DNA of 64,000 nucleotides, taken from the NCBI GenBank assembly GCA_963741985.1, contig CAVUKD010000002.1, positions 1,798,001 through 1,862,000 on the forward strand, in the 5' to 3' direction. Made by a program: the position numbers and the translations under genes. The notes below the pieces were generated by a model. That model worked only from the letters and a program-made list of their open reading frames with translations. It was not told the origin of the DNA and ran no database searches. This DNA is from Cryomorpha sp963741985. Lineage in GTDB: Bacteria; Bacteroidota; Bacteroidia; Flavobacteriales_D; Cryomorphaceae. Below are positions 13,651-24,027 of the stretch, in pieces; the stretch's first letter is position 1; the number at the start of each line of letters is the position of its first letter.

Positions 13651-16600
13651 TTAATGAGACTCTTGCGCAACCTCTATTTTTAAAGGATCGAGAGCTTCTA
13701 TAGCCAATCGGATATCGGTAATATCTCCTTTCGAAAGCCTTAAACTGTCGTTTTTCTCGTACATTTTATATCCGGTAGGATTGGACTTTATGAACTGTAG
13801 TACCTTTGAGAATGCCAAGCTCTGATAATACGCTGATTCCTGATTGGAAACAAAAAATCCAATTAATTTTCCGGCCTTTAGCGTAAGTTTTTCGAATCCT
13901 ATTTCTTTAGCCATCCAACGCAATCGAATAGCATCGAGCAGGGACTCGGTTTGCTCCGGGATTTTTCCAAAACGGTCATGTAGCTCTGCTCGATATTTTG
14001 CTACATCTTCTTCATCTTTGAGGGTGTCGAGCTCTCGATAAATACGCAGGCGTTCGGTAATATCCTGTACATAATAATCCGGAATTAATATTTCTAAATC
14101 GGTTTCCAAAATGCAATCACTGACATATTCACCTGTCGATTCACCTTCTTCGTGATACAGATCTTTAAATTCTGTTTCCTTCAGTTCACGTATAGCTTCG
14201 TCCAGAATTTTCTGATACGTTTCAAATCCAATATCTGAAATGAAACCACTTTGCTCCCCACCGAGAAGATTTCCCGCTCCGCGGATATCCAGATCGCGCA
14301 TGGCAATATTTAGCCCGCTTCCGAGATCACTGAATTGTGTAATCGCTTGAAGTCGTTTTCGCGCTTCGGTCGAGATCACAGACATTGGTGGTGAAATCAG
14401 GTAGCAAAATGCCTTCTTATTACTGCGTCCCACACGTCCGCGAAGCTGATGTATATCGCTCAAACCAAATTCGTTGGCATCATTGATGATGATCGTATTT
14501 GCATTCGGGATATCGATTCCTGATTCAATAATTGTAGTGGCAACCAGAACGTCGTACTCGCCATCCATGAAGTCAGTCATGACTTTTTCGAGTTTGGTTC
14601 CATCCATTTGACCATGCCCAACCGTTATGCGTACTTCCGGACAAAGCCGTTGAATCATTCCGGCAATTTCATGGATATTCTGGATTTTATTATTTACAAA
14701 AAATACCTGGCCACCGCGACTGACCTCGTAGCTCACTGCATCACGAATTATTTCTTCATTAAAAGTAAAAAGCTCGGTTTGCACAGGATATCGGTTAGGC
14801 GGAGCTGTATTGATAATACTGAGGTCGCGGGCACCCATCATCGAAAACTGTAACGTTCGCGGAATTGGAGTAGCGGTCAATGTCAGTGTGTCAACATTGG
14901 CTTTCAGGGTTTTGAGCTTGTCTTTTACCCCCACGCCAAATTTTTGCTCTTCATCAATTATCAGTAATCCCAAATCCTTAAACTTCACTTGCTTACCTAC
15001 AAGTTTATGCGTTCCTACGATAATATCAATCTCGCCTTTTTCGAGCGCTTTGAGTGTTTCGGTTTGCTTTTTGGCTGATACAAATCGGTTTAAAACGGCC
15101 ACTTTGCATGGGAAATCCTCAAGCCTTTCGGCAAAATTCTTCTTGTGTTGGAGCGAAAGTATGGTCGTAGGAACCAATACTGCTACTTGCTTGCTGTCGC
15201 ACACCGCTTTAAAAGCGGCGCGAATGGCAATCTCTGTTTTTCCAAACCCAACATCACCACAAACCAGCCGATCCATAGGAGCTTGTGCTTCCATGTCCGT
15301 TTTCACTGCCTGAATGGCCTTAACCTGATCCGGTGTATCTTCATAAATAAAACTTGCTTCGAGTTCTGTCTGCAAATAATTGTCTGGAGAGAATGCAAAT
15401 CCTTTCTCCGCTTTCCTAAGGGCGTAAAGTTTTATAAGATCGTAGGCAATTTGCTTTACCCTGCTTTTTGTTTTGGCTTTAGCCTTTTGCCAGGCGGCGC
15501 TGCCCAATTTGTTGATCGACGGTTTTGTACCGTCTTTTCCAGCGTATTTGCTGATTCGGTGCAGTGAGTGAATACTTACGTAAAGGATATCATTGTCTCT
15601 GTATACTAGCCGGATAGCTTCCTGCTCCTTCCCGTTAACATCGATTTTCTCGAGACCCGAAAATTTCCCAATTCCATGATCGATATGGGTCACGAAATCT
15701 CCCGGCTCCAGGCTGCTCAATTCTTTGAGCGTCATCGCCTCCTTGTTACGTTTGAAACCCTCCTTGAGGTAAAAACGATGGTATCGTTCAAAAATCTGAT
15801 GATCGGTATAGCAGCAGATTTTCAGATCGTGATCTATGAAACCCTCGGCCAATTCATCCACAATAGGTGTGAATTTGATATTGGCCTTCATATCATGAAA
15901 AATCCGCTCTATGCGTTCTATTTGTTTTTCATTTCCTGAAAAAATAAAATTTGCATAACCGGCTTCTGTATTTTCACGGAGGTTGACGTTCAGCAGATCA
16001 AAATTCTTATGAAAAACAGGTTGAGGTACCTGTCGGAATTCAAATTTTTGAAATTCATTTCCGGGATTTTGGTTTCCAAAAATTACGAGCCGGGCTTTTT
16101 CTACGCTTTTAATAAATTTATCTCCCTTGATATAGCCTTCTTCGGGATGAATAAATTGAATCGGTGAATGCAATTTTTCATAATGCTTTTCGGCTACTTC
16201 AAAACTACGATCCAGACGGTCAGTGATATATTCCTGATTTTTAGTCCAAACTGCGATATTAGAACCAATAAAATCCAGAAAGGATTCCTTCGACTCAAGC
16301 ATTGTTTTGTGCTGGATATTCGGGATAATCGTGAATGAATCCGCAGCATCAATAGAGAGTTGCGTTACCGGATTAAACCTGCGAAGGGATTCCACATCAT
16401 CACCAAAAAATTCAACGCGGTAAGGATGGTCTTCGCCAAATGAAAAAATATCTACAATACCTCCACGAATGGAGAATTGCCCCGGTTCATAAACAAAATC
16501 CACACGGTGAAACTCAAACTCGGTAAGGAGTTCATTGATGAACCGAATGGAATAGGTCTCACCTTTTTTTAATTCAAAACTATTGTTTTTTAATTGCTTA

Positions 16601-17010
16601 CGCGTTACCACTGCCTCAGAAAGTGCCTCGGGATAAGTGATAATTACCCGGGCCTTATTTGTTTTTTGCGAAAGTGTTTTTAAAACTTCAGCACGCAAAA
16701 CGATATTGGCGTTGTCGGTATTTTCTGTGTGATAAGGTACGCGATAACTTTCGGGAAAAAAGTGCACCGAGAGATTTGATTCTTCAAAATGTTGGAGATC
16801 ATTCAGGAAATAAGCTGCCTCTTCCTTGTCATCGAGGATAAAAAGATGATCGCTTTTCGATTTTGAGAGGGCATTATAAGCCACGAGTGCAACGCCCGAG
16901 CCCGAAAGTCCACGCAGGGAAATACGTGCTTTTTCTTTTTCCAAACTTGCAGCTAGGGCTGCTGAATTCGGATGATTCGAAAAAGAATTTGCTAAATCGG
17001 TAATTTTCAT
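13651..17010 (-). CDS. mfd: transcription-repair coupling factor Mfd
   Basis: The 1,119-residue protein matches full-length Mfd. The N-terminal UvrB-homology region contains LRGLSGSGVALVAYNALSKS and the FHRVDFVYEPGQFSIRGGIV block. The RNA-polymerase interaction domain includes LEPGDFVTHIDHGIGKFSGL near 440. A RecG-like translocase follows, with Walker A GDVGFGKTE around 582-590, the DEEQ box near 685 and TLTATPIPRTLQFS. The C-terminal TRCF domain closes it. Mfd removes RNA polymerase stalled at DNA lesions and recruits UvrA. It starts 2 bases after the fbp stop, so the two genes are probably co-transcribed although functionally unrelated. Confidence 0.97.
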   Translation of the reverse strand: MKITDLANSFSNHPNSAALAASLEKEKARISLRGLSGSGVALVAYNALSKSKSDHLFILDDKEEAAYFLNDLQHFEESNLSVHFFPESYRVPYHTENTDNANIVLRAEVLKTLSQKTNKARVIITYPEALSEAVVTRKQLKNNSFELKKGETYSIRFINELLTEFEFHRVDFVYEPGQFSIRGGIVDIFSFGEDHPYRVEFFGDDVESLRRFNPVTQLSIDAADSFTIIPNIQHKTMLESKESFLDFIGSNIAVWTKNQEYITDRLDRSFEVAEKHYEKLHSPIQFIHPEEGYIKGDKFIKSVEKARLVIFGNQNPGNEFQKFEFRQVPQPVFHKNFDLLNVNLRENTEAGYANFIFSGNEKQIERIERIFHDMKANIKFTPIVDELAEGFIDHDLKICCYTDHQIFERYHRFYLKEGFKRNKEAMTLKELSSLEPGDFVTHIDHGIGKFSGLEKIDVNGKEQEAIRLVYRDNDILYVSIHSLHRISKYAGKDGTKPSINKLGSAAWQKAKAKTKSRVKQIAYDLIKLYALRKAEKGFAFSPDNYLQTELEASFIYEDTPDQVKAIQAVKTDMEAQAPMDRLVCGDVGFGKTEIAIRAAFKAVCDSKQVAVLVPTTILSLQHKKNFAERLEDFPCKVAVLNRFVSAKKQTETLKALEKGEIDIIVGTHKLVGKQVKFKDLGLLIIDEEQKFGVGVKDKLKTLKANVDTLTLTATPIPRTLQFSMMGARDLSIINTAPPNRYPVQTELFTFNEEIIRDAVSYEVSRGGQVFFVNNKIQNIHEIAGMIQRLCPEVRITVGHGQMDGTKLEKVMTDFMDGEYDVLVATTIIESGIDIPNANTIIINDANEFGLSDIHQLRGRVGRSNKKAFCYLISPPMSVISTEARKRLQAITQFSDLGSGLNIAMRDLDIRGAGNLLGGEQSGFISDIGFETYQKILDEAIRELKETEFKDLYHEEGESTGEYVSDCILETDLEILIPDYYVQDITERLRIYRELDTLKDEEDVAKYRAELHDRFGKIPEQTESLLDAIRLRWMAKEIGFEKLTLKAGKLIGFFVSNQESAYYQSLAFSKVLQFIKSNPTGYKMYEKNDSLRLSKGDITDIRLAIEALDPLKIEVAQESH

Positions 17011-17012
17011 GT

Positions 17013-18041
17013 TTAATATCCTGCAGAAACCGCACTGTGCTCTGCCATAAGTGCTTCCGCTTTTTCAACCATATTTCTTGATCCGATAAATAGCGGAGTT
17101 CGTTGATGCAAATTTTCCGGATCTATTTCGAGAATACGGTCTTTACCATTTGATGCTTTTCCACCGGCTTGCTCAACAATAAAAGCCAAAGGAATGTTTT
17201 CGTACATCAACCGCAGTTTTCCATTTGGGTTTTTTGCTGTAGAAGGGTAAATGTAAATTCCTCCTTTAATAAGATTTCGGTGAACATCAGCCACCAAAGA
17301 ACCAATATACCGGCTGGTGTAAGGACGATTGGTGGATTCGTCGGTCTCTTGTGCGTATTTTATATACCGTTTTACACCTTCTGGAAATTGGGTGTAATTT
17401 CCTTCATTTATCGAATAAATTACTCCATCTTTGGGAATACGCATGTTCGGATGTGACAAACAAAACACCCCGATGGATGGATCGAGTGTAAAACCATTTA
17501 CACCGTGACCCGTACTGAAAACAAGCATGGTGGATGATCCATAAATAATATATCCAGCGGCTACCAGATCCATTCCGGGTTGAAGAAAGTCTTGGAGTTC
17601 AGCTTTTGTCCCGGGTTTTGACTTGCGCCGGTAAATCGAAAATATGGTTCCGATAGAGACATTCACGTCGATATTTGATGACCCGTCGAGCGGATCCATA
17701 AGTACCACATATTTTCCCCAGAGTGCTTCTTCGTGGTCGAAGGCGATAAAATCATCATTTTCTTCCGATCCTATCCCACAAACTTCTTGCTGGGCGCGAA
17801 GCGCATTTATCATTTGAATATTTGCGTACACATCTAGTTTTTGCTGCGTCTCTCCCTGGATATTTTCTTTGCCTGCCGAACCTAATATGTCATCGACCAA
17901 TCCCGCCTTATTTACCTCCCTATTTACAACCTTTGCTGCAAGGCGAATTGCACTCAAAAGCCTTGATAACTCGCCTTTTGCGTAAGGAAAATCGGCCTGT
18001 CGTTCTACGATAAATTCACCAAGAGTTGTAACTTTTGTCAT
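17013..18041 (-). CDS. fbp: fructose-1,6-bisphosphatase, class I
   Basis: The 342-residue enzyme has the class I signature DPLDGSSNIDVNVSIGTIFS, with the metal-binding D-P-L-D-G-S at residues 116-121. Downstream substrate-binding blocks GKLRLMYENIPLAFIVEQAGG and RTPLFIGSRNMVEKA are also typical. It hydrolyses fructose 1,6-bisphosphate to fructose 6-phosphate in gluconeogenesis. The length is normal for the family. It is divergent from the GNAT gene across about 100 bases and sits directly upstream of mfd. Confidence 0.97.
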   Translation of the reverse strand: MTKVTTLGEFIVERQADFPYAKGELSRLLSAIRLAAKVVNREVNKAGLVDDILGSAGKENIQGETQQKLDVYANIQMINALRAQQEVCGIGSEENDDFIAFDHEEALWGKYVVLMDPLDGSSNIDVNVSIGTIFSIYRRKSKPGTKAELQDFLQPGMDLVAAGYIIYGSSTMLVFSTGHGVNGFTLDPSIGVFCLSHPNMRIPKDGVIYSINEGNYTQFPEGVKRYIKYAQETDESTNRPYTSRYIGSLVADVHRNLIKGGIYIYPSTAKNPNGKLRLMYENIPLAFIVEQAGGKASNGKDRILEIDPENLHQRTPLFIGSRNMVEKAEALMAEHSAVSAGY

Positions 18042-18138
18042 GAGTTTTGAATAGATGGTTGGGCAAATATCGTGATTTTATACATTTTAACAGGTGTTTG
18101 GATACAATTGAAATGCCGATTATTGTTTCTTTTGTGCT

Positions 18139-18621
18139 ATGAATGCATCTTTAAACATACGCGCTGCACGAAAAAGCGAAATTGATACCATCCATGAATT
18201 AATATCTGAATTAGCAATTTTTGAAAATGCAGCGGATGAAGTGGAGCTTACAAAAGAGCAACTCGAGACCGATGCTTTTGGTGATAACCCGATTGTGGAA
18301 ATTTGGATCGCTGAGCAGAAAGGAAGTATACGTGGCGCGGCTCTCACTTACGTAAAATATAGTACATGGAAGGGAAAATCACTCCATCTAGAAGATCTTA
18401 TTGTACACGAAAAATATAGGGGAAAAGGAATCGGTTCACGCTTATTCGAATATGTAGTAGACATATGTCGACAGCGCGGATACAAGCGTATGGAATGGCA
18501 AGTGCTCGACTGGAATAAGGGCGCAATTGAATTTTATAAAAAATATGGTACAGAATTTCTTCACGAATGGCTGGATTGCAGGCTGAGCGGAGAAGTTTTA
18601 ATTGAACAGAAAATGCAATGA
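18139..18621 (+). CDS. GNAT family N-acetyltransferase (diamine acetyltransferase-like)
   Basis: The 160-residue protein shows the GNAT fold: N-terminal NIRAARKSEIDTIHELISEL, the strand pair LHLEDLIVHEKYRGKGIGSR with the acetyl-CoA loop R-G-K-G-I-G at 94-99, and the C-terminal MEWQVLDWNKGAIEFYKKYG. The arrangement FYxxxGA/T and the D-W-N-x-x-A-I motif resemble spermidine/spermine or thialysine acetyltransferases. The substrate cannot be fixed by sequence. Its TGA overlaps the ATG of the aspartate kinase gene (ATGA), so the two are translationally coupled, a neighbourhood that could also hint at an amino-acid-related substrate. Confidence 0.9.
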   Translation: MNASLNIRAARKSEIDTIHELISELAIFENAADEVELTKEQLETDAFGDNPIVEIWIAEQKGSIRGAALTYVKYSTWKGKSLHLEDLIVHEKYRGKGIGSRLFEYVVDICRQRGYKRMEWQVLDWNKGAIEFYKKYGTEFLHEWLDCRLSGEVLIEQKMQ

Positions 18622-19895
18622 AAATATTCAAATTTGGTGGAGCCTCCATACGAAATGCAGAGGCGGTGGTGAATGCAACCGAGATTGTGAAATCTTTTCC
18701 TCACCAGAACTTTGTAATTGTGGTATCGGCGATGGGAAAAATGACCAATGCGCTCGAGGAAGTTGTCCACTCATATCGATCCGGAAATGCCTATATCTCT
18801 GAAAAAGTGGAAGCATTTTACCGCTTTCATGTCGAAATAGCGCGCAATCTGAAATTACCCAATTCTTCACTCGATGACAAGCTCAAGGCTATGATTTCAC
18901 GGCTCAACGATCGACTTGGAGTTCCACCATCTGATAATTTTGATTACGATTATGATCAGATTGTTAGTTTTGGAGAAATCTTTTCAAGCACCATCCTATC
19001 AGATTACATGCAAATGAGTGGGGTGACAAATTACTGGATGGATGCCCGAAACCTCGTCCGTACCGACAATAATTACCGAGAGGGAAAAGTAAATTGGGAA
19101 AAATCTACTGAGCTGATTACGAATGCCTGGAATCAAGTGAAACCAGCCCCCGGTGAGAAACGCAAGATCATGCTCACCCAAGGATTTATCGGGCATACTG
19201 CTGAACGAAATACCACAACGCTGGGACGCGAAGGCTCCGACTTTTCAGCAGCCATTTTTGCTTTTGCGCTCGATGCTGAATCTGTCACAATCTGGAAAGA
19301 TGTGCCGGGAATGCTCAATGCAGACCCAAAATATTTTCCAGATGCCGTGAAGTTGAAGCGAATCAGTTATAAAGAAGCCATCGAATTGGCGTATTACGGA
19401 GCTTCTGTAATCCACCCGAAAACGATTAAACCGCTTCAAAACAAAAAGATAACGCTCCAAGTGCGTTCGTTTAAAGTACCAACTGAAGAAGGAACATTAG
19501 TAGAATCCAGCACCTATAGCGATTCATTGATTCCATCGTATATTTTCAAAGTGAATCAGGTGCTTATTTCGATTACGCCACGTGACTTTTCCTTTATAAT
19601 TGAAGAAAACCTGAAAGAACTTTTCGGAATTTTTATGGATGTGAAAGTACATATCAACCTTATGCAAAATTCCGCAATCAATTTTTCCGTTTGTGTGGAT
19701 TTTGATGCAGATAAACTCAGCGCTATTCAGAACGCTTGTACGGAGAAATACGAAGTATTGTATAACAAGCCTTGTGAATTAGTCACCATTCGTCATTACG
19801 ATCACGAAACTATAAGTCGCTTGCTTATTGGAAAGAAAGTACTTGTAGAACAACGTAGCCGATCTACTGCGCGGTTTGTGCTTGTTAATTATTAA
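18618..19895 (+). CDS. aspartate kinase
   Basis: This 425-residue monofunctional aspartokinase begins MKIFKFGGASIRNAEA; the usual KFGGTS phosphate loop appears as KFGGAS at 5-10. Other family blocks are VVSAMGKMTNALEE, FSSTILSDYMQMSG, TTLGREGSDFSAAIFA and SVTIWKDVPGMLNADPK, followed by IELAYYGASVIHPKTIKPLQ. The last 130 residues correspond to ACT domains used for feedback control, in a divergent form. It makes aspartyl phosphate, the first step towards lysine, threonine and methionine. No homoserine dehydrogenase domain is fused. It overlaps the acetyltransferase gene by four bases. Confidence 0.93.
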   Translation: MKIFKFGGASIRNAEAVVNATEIVKSFPHQNFVIVVSAMGKMTNALEEVVHSYRSGNAYISEKVEAFYRFHVEIARNLKLPNSSLDDKLKAMISRLNDRLGVPPSDNFDYDYDQIVSFGEIFSSTILSDYMQMSGVTNYWMDARNLVRTDNNYREGKVNWEKSTELITNAWNQVKPAPGEKRKIMLTQGFIGHTAERNTTTLGREGSDFSAAIFAFALDAESVTIWKDVPGMLNADPKYFPDAVKLKRISYKEAIELAYYGASVIHPKTIKPLQNKKITLQVRSFKVPTEEGTLVESSTYSDSLIPSYIFKVNQVLISITPRDFSFIIEENLKELFGIFMDVKVHINLMQNSAINFSVCVDFDADKLSAIQNACTEKYEVLYNKPCELVTIRHYDHETISRLLIGKKVLVEQRSRSTARFVLVNY

Positions 19896-19898
19896 GGG

Positions 19899-20081
19899 TA
19901 CCACGCGATAAAATCGCGCGGTAGCGGAGAATCTTTCTAAGAAAACCAAGCGATACAATCGCGCGGTCAGCCACCACCCTAATTTTCGGAACGTCCCGCT
20001 TAAACGTAGATTGCTCCCGCGCGATCGTATCGCGTGGAAAAACTACTTTCAAAACTCGGCTGCCACGCGATTTTATCGCGT
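19899..20081. repeat. four REP-like palindromes between convergent genes
   Basis: Four short hairpins share the pattern CCRCGCGAT-NNN-ATCGCGYGG. They lie at 19899-19923 (arms TACCACGCGAT and ATCGCGCGGTA, loop AAA), 19945-19967 (loop ACA), 20017-20037 (loop CGT) and 20065-20081 (loop TTT). All have a three-base loop and arms differing by zero to two bases. Two related hairpins stand at 51783-51836. The cluster separates the 3' ends of the aspartate kinase and secA genes, so it may also serve as a bidirectional terminator. The rest of 19896-20223 contains only a weak GCTTGnAGCC direct repeat near 20200. Confidence 0.7.
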
Positions 20082-20223
20082 AACATAGTAATCCTAATTT
20101 TTCCCGTAGCGGATAGAAGTTAAATAAAGATACCAAGCGATTAGAGTGCTCGGTATCCAAGTTGTTCATTATTAAAAATTTGCACTTAATTCTTGAAGCT
20201 TGTAGCCCACGGCTTGCAGCCTA

Positions 20224-23200
20224 TTAAACTGTCTGTCCAACCGATTTCCCGTGGCATTGCTTATATTTCTTACCACTACCACACGGACAAGGATCGTTAC
20301 GTCCTATTTTCTTCTCTACACGCACGGGCTCCGCTTTTTTCTGCTCCTTTGGCATGGCTGGTCTTCCGCCACGTCCTGAGAGTTGTTCTTCTTCTGAGCC
20401 GGGTCTGCTGGTCTGTAGTTTTCGGTTGTCTTCATTGTCAGCAGAAGTGCGTGAGGTGGTTTGCACTTGATCTGTTCTTCCCGGAAGGGCGGCCTTCGCC
20501 AAAAATGACACAACTTCAAGGCTGACTTTGTCAATCATCTTTCTGAAAAGATCAAACGATTCAAACTTGTAAATAAGCAAGGGGTCTTTCTGCTCAAACC
20601 GCGCATTCTGAACGGATTGACGTAAGTCGTCCATTTCACGTAAGTGCTCTTTCCATTCATTGTCAATGATAGCAAGGGCTGCACTTTTTTCCAGTCCCCG
20701 CGCAAGTTCGATTCCTTCGGAATTCAGGCACTTCTCAATATTCACCACTACTTGAAGTGCTTTTTTGCCATCCGAAAATGGAACAGCAATATTTTCAAAT
20801 TGAGATTGCGTTTCATGCACATTCCGGATTATCGGAATGGAGGTCTCGGCTATCGATGCAATACGTTCTTGGAAGCGTTTTTTGGCCGCTTTATACAATC
20901 TCGTTTTAACTTCCTGCGGTTTTAATCCGAGAAAATCGTCTTCAGAAACGGGTGGATCAATACCCAGAAACTGAATAGTTTCGAGTTTGAAATTTTCAAA
21001 ATCCTTAGAGTCGTAATTATTCGCAACGATGTTTTCAGTTGCATCCTGAAACATGTTTTCAATATCGAGCTGCAGCCGATCTCCGTATAGCGCGTGTTTT
21101 CTACGTTTGTATATTACTTCACGCTGAGAGTTCATGACATCATCATACTCAAGAAGTCGTTTTCTGATACCGAAGTTATTTTCTTCTACTTTGCGTTGAG
21201 CACGTTCAATTGACTTGGTGATCATCGAATGCTGAATTACCTCGCCTTCTTTCAAGCCAAGGCGGTCCATCATTTTCGAAATTCGGTCGGAACCGAAAAT
21301 ACGCATCAGATTATCTTCGAGTGAGATGTAAAATTGCGATGAACCCGGATCTCCCTGACGACCGGCTCGTCCACGTAGCTGTCTGTCCACACGACGGGAA
21401 TCGTGTTTTTCGGTACCGATTATCGCCAGACCGCCAGCTTCTTTTACACCGGCACCGAGCTTAATGTCAGTACCCCGGCCAGCCATGTTGGTAGCGATAG
21501 TCACCGCTCCGGCTTTTCCGGCTGAAGCAACTACATCAGCCTCTTTGGCATGAAGTTTTGCGTTGAGGACGTTGTGTTTTATATGGCGGATATCGAGCAT
21601 CCGGCTCAGTAATTCCGAAACTTCTACCGAAGTGGTACCCACAAGAACAGGTCGTCCGGCTTCCGAAAGTTCCACGATCTCTTCGATAGCAGCATTGTAT
21701 TTTTCGCGTTTGGTTTTATAAACTTTGTCTTCGCGGTCGTCACGGGCGATAGGTTCGTTTGTTGGAATAATCATTACATCCAACTTGTAGATATCCCACA
21801 GCTCAGATGCTTCCGTTTCGGCTGTACCCGTCATACCCGCCAGCTTGTGATACATACGGAAGTAATTCTGAAGTGTGACCGTAGCGTAGGTTTGCGTGGC
21901 ATCTTCCACTTTTACCCGCTCTTTTGATTCTATCGCCTGATGCAAACCATCGCTGTAGCGACGTCCTTCCATTATACGACCGGTTTGTTCATCTACAATC
22001 TTTACTTTATTGTCGATTACTACATAGTCAATATCTTTTTCAAAAAGACAATACGCTTTCAATAATTGGTTGATTGTGTGAATACGTTCCGCTTTAATAC
22101 TATACGTGCGGAGCAATTCATCTTTTTCTTTGGCAATATCGTCAGCCGGTTTCCCGCTTTTATCAATAGCATCAATTTGGGTTGCCATGTCGGGAAGCAC
22201 AAAAAAGCTGCTGTCCTCCACGTTTTGAGACATCAACTCAATTCCTTTTTCTGTTAGTTCGATGGAGTTGTTTTTCTCATCGATTGTAAAAAAGAGCACC
22301 TCATCGGCTTTGTGCATCTGCTTCTCCTGATCCTGAAGGTAATATGCTTCAGTTTTAAGCATTTGCTGCTTGATACCAGGTTCACTCTGGAATTTTATAA
22401 GGGCTTTATTCTTGGGCAGTCCGCGAAAAGCTCGAAACAAAGCTAAACTTCCTTCATTCAGATCCGATTTGGAGACTTTACCTTCTTCCGGATTGCCGAG
22501 TTTTTTCTTGGCTTCGGTGATTAATTGGGTGACCAAAGAGCGCTGTGCTGAGTAGAGCTTTTCGACTTTCGATTTAAGATCGTCGAAGAGTTGTTGATCA
22601 CCTTTTGGCGTAGGCCCGGAAATAATAAGTGGGGTACGGGCATCATCAATCAATACCGAATCGACCTCATCCACAATAGCGTAATGGTGTTTACGTTGTA
22701 CCAGCTTTTCAGGGTTGGTAGCCATATTGTCACGCAGGTAGTCAAAACCAAATTCGTTATTTGTTCCAAACGTGATATCCGATTTATACGCTTTTCGACG
22801 CTCATCACTATTGGGTTGATGCTTGTCAATACAATCTACTGATAGTCCGTGAAATTCGTATAGTGGCCCCATCCATTCAGAGTCACGTCGGGCGAGGTAG
22901 TCGTTGACCGTTACAAGGTGTACCCCGCGACCGGCAATGGCATTGAGATAAACAGGAAGGGTAGCCACAAGAGTCTTCCCTTCACCGGTTTGCATCTCGG
23001 CTACTTTTCCTTGATGGAGGGCGATTCCACCTATGAGCTGCACATCGTAGTGCACCATATCCCAGGTTATTTCACTTCCGGCTGCAAGCCATTTATTGTG
23101 CCAGATGGCTTTGTCGCCTTTTATTTCGATACTGCTTCGGTTTGCGGCCAAATCGCGGTCGAAATCGGTAGCAGTAACTTCAAGAGTCTCATTATCCTTA

Positions 23201-23577
23201 AAACGGCTTGCAGTTTCTTTTACTATGGCGAATGCTTCGGGAAGAATCTCCATCAGTACTTCCTCGATCTTCTCGTCCACATTTTTGGTCAGATCATCCA
23301 CTTGTTTGAATATGGCCTCCTTGTCGGGAATTTCCATTTCGGGATTATCTTCTACTTCTTTGTTAAGTTTTTCAATCTCAGCCTCGAGAGAAGATGTCTC
23401 GGTGATGATTTTTGCACGTAGAACATTGGTTTTCTCTCGCAATTGATCGTTGGTCAGCGCACGAAGTGTGGCAAATATCTCATTGGATTTATCAACCAGA
23501 GGAGAGATTTCTTTTATGTCTTTATCTGACTTGTCGCCAAATATTTTTTTAAGCGTACTTGTAATGGAACCCAGCAT
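20224..23577 (-). CDS. secA: preprotein translocase ATPase SecA
   Basis: The 1,117-residue SecA is longer than the Escherichia coli protein, as usual in Bacteroidota, with charged insertions in the N-terminal half. Walker A is in MQTGEGKTLVATLP near residue 193; HLVTVNDYLARRDSEWMG, VDEVDSVLIDDARTPLIIS and TNMAGRGTDIKLGAGV are classic SecA blocks. The C terminus carries the zinc motif C-P-C-G-S-G-K-K-Y-K-Q-C-H at 1097-1109, which binds SecB or membrane. It drives export of unfolded proteins through SecYEG. It is monocistronic here, with a 450-base gap upstream. Confidence 0.98.
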   Translation of the reverse strand: MLGSITSTLKKIFGDKSDKDIKEISPLVDKSNEIFATLRALTNDQLREKTNVLRAKIITETSSLEAEIEKLNKEVEDNPEMEIPDKEAIFKQVDDLTKNVDEKIEEVLMEILPEAFAIVKETASRFKDNETLEVTATDFDRDLAANRSSIEIKGDKAIWHNKWLAAGSEITWDMVHYDVQLIGGIALHQGKVAEMQTGEGKTLVATLPVYLNAIAGRGVHLVTVNDYLARRDSEWMGPLYEFHGLSVDCIDKHQPNSDERRKAYKSDITFGTNNEFGFDYLRDNMATNPEKLVQRKHHYAIVDEVDSVLIDDARTPLIISGPTPKGDQQLFDDLKSKVEKLYSAQRSLVTQLITEAKKKLGNPEEGKVSKSDLNEGSLALFRAFRGLPKNKALIKFQSEPGIKQQMLKTEAYYLQDQEKQMHKADEVLFFTIDEKNNSIELTEKGIELMSQNVEDSSFFVLPDMATQIDAIDKSGKPADDIAKEKDELLRTYSIKAERIHTINQLLKAYCLFEKDIDYVVIDNKVKIVDEQTGRIMEGRRYSDGLHQAIESKERVKVEDATQTYATVTLQNYFRMYHKLAGMTGTAETEASELWDIYKLDVMIIPTNEPIARDDREDKVYKTKREKYNAAIEEIVELSEAGRPVLVGTTSVEVSELLSRMLDIRHIKHNVLNAKLHAKEADVVASAGKAGAVTIATNMAGRGTDIKLGAGVKEAGGLAIIGTEKHDSRRVDRQLRGRAGRQGDPGSSQFYISLEDNLMRIFGSDRISKMMDRLGLKEGEVIQHSMITKSIERAQRKVEENNFGIRKRLLEYDDVMNSQREVIYKRRKHALYGDRLQLDIENMFQDATENIVANNYDSKDFENFKLETIQFLGIDPPVSEDDFLGLKPQEVKTRLYKAAKKRFQERIASIAETSIPIIRNVHETQSQFENIAVPFSDGKKALQVVVNIEKCLNSEGIELARGLEKSAALAIIDNEWKEHLREMDDLRQSVQNARFEQKDPLLIYKFESFDLFRKMIDKVSLEVVSFLAKAALPGRTDQVQTTSRTSADNEDNRKLQTSRPGSEEEQLSGRGGRPAMPKEQKKAEPVRVEKKIGRNDPCPCGSGKKYKQCHGKSVGQTV

Positions 23578-24027
23578 ATATCAATGATTTCTTGCTCTAA
23601 ATTTGAGGGCGTAAATGTACCCAATTCAAACCGAAAAGCATATCTAATTTTTCATAACAATTTTATCAGAAATGATACCAAAATGGGAGAGGTGACAGAT
23701 TGGCTGGTTTTTGTTTCCCGACGATTTAAATGAGTGCGTATGCATTTCTCGGGATTTTCGGGAGTTTTGGGAATTGTTAGGTTGTCTTATTTATATTTTG
23801 ATAAAGAAAACGTGGGTGTATTAGGCCTCCCCCTTAATCTCCGTCCAAAGCGGGAAGATCCGTGTATGGATGGAAATATAAGATTTTATTGGATGTTTTA
23901 AGTTGGTATTTTGTGTTGGACTTGGGTAATGAGGGAATCCATCTAATTTACCAAAAACCAGTAAAAAAAACCCCCGACATAACTGCCGGGGGTTCGTAAA
24001 TTCAAAAATGAATTCTATATCGCTTAC
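23578..24027. other. intergenic region between secA and the first T9SS anchor-like gene
   Basis: About 450 bases with no gene. The only clear structure is the terminator at 23962-23995. The secA promoter must lie in the left part; a TACATTTA near 23615 on the minus strand is one base off the TAnnTTTG element but lacks a convincing partner. Confidence 0.5.
23962..23995 (-). terminator. intrinsic terminator of the 714-residue T9SS protein gene
   Basis: On the minus strand AACCCCCGGC (23995-23986) pairs with GTCGGGGGTT (23979-23970) with one mismatch and is followed by a T run ending near 23964. It stands 33 bases past the stop codon of the gene at 24028. Confidence 0.85.
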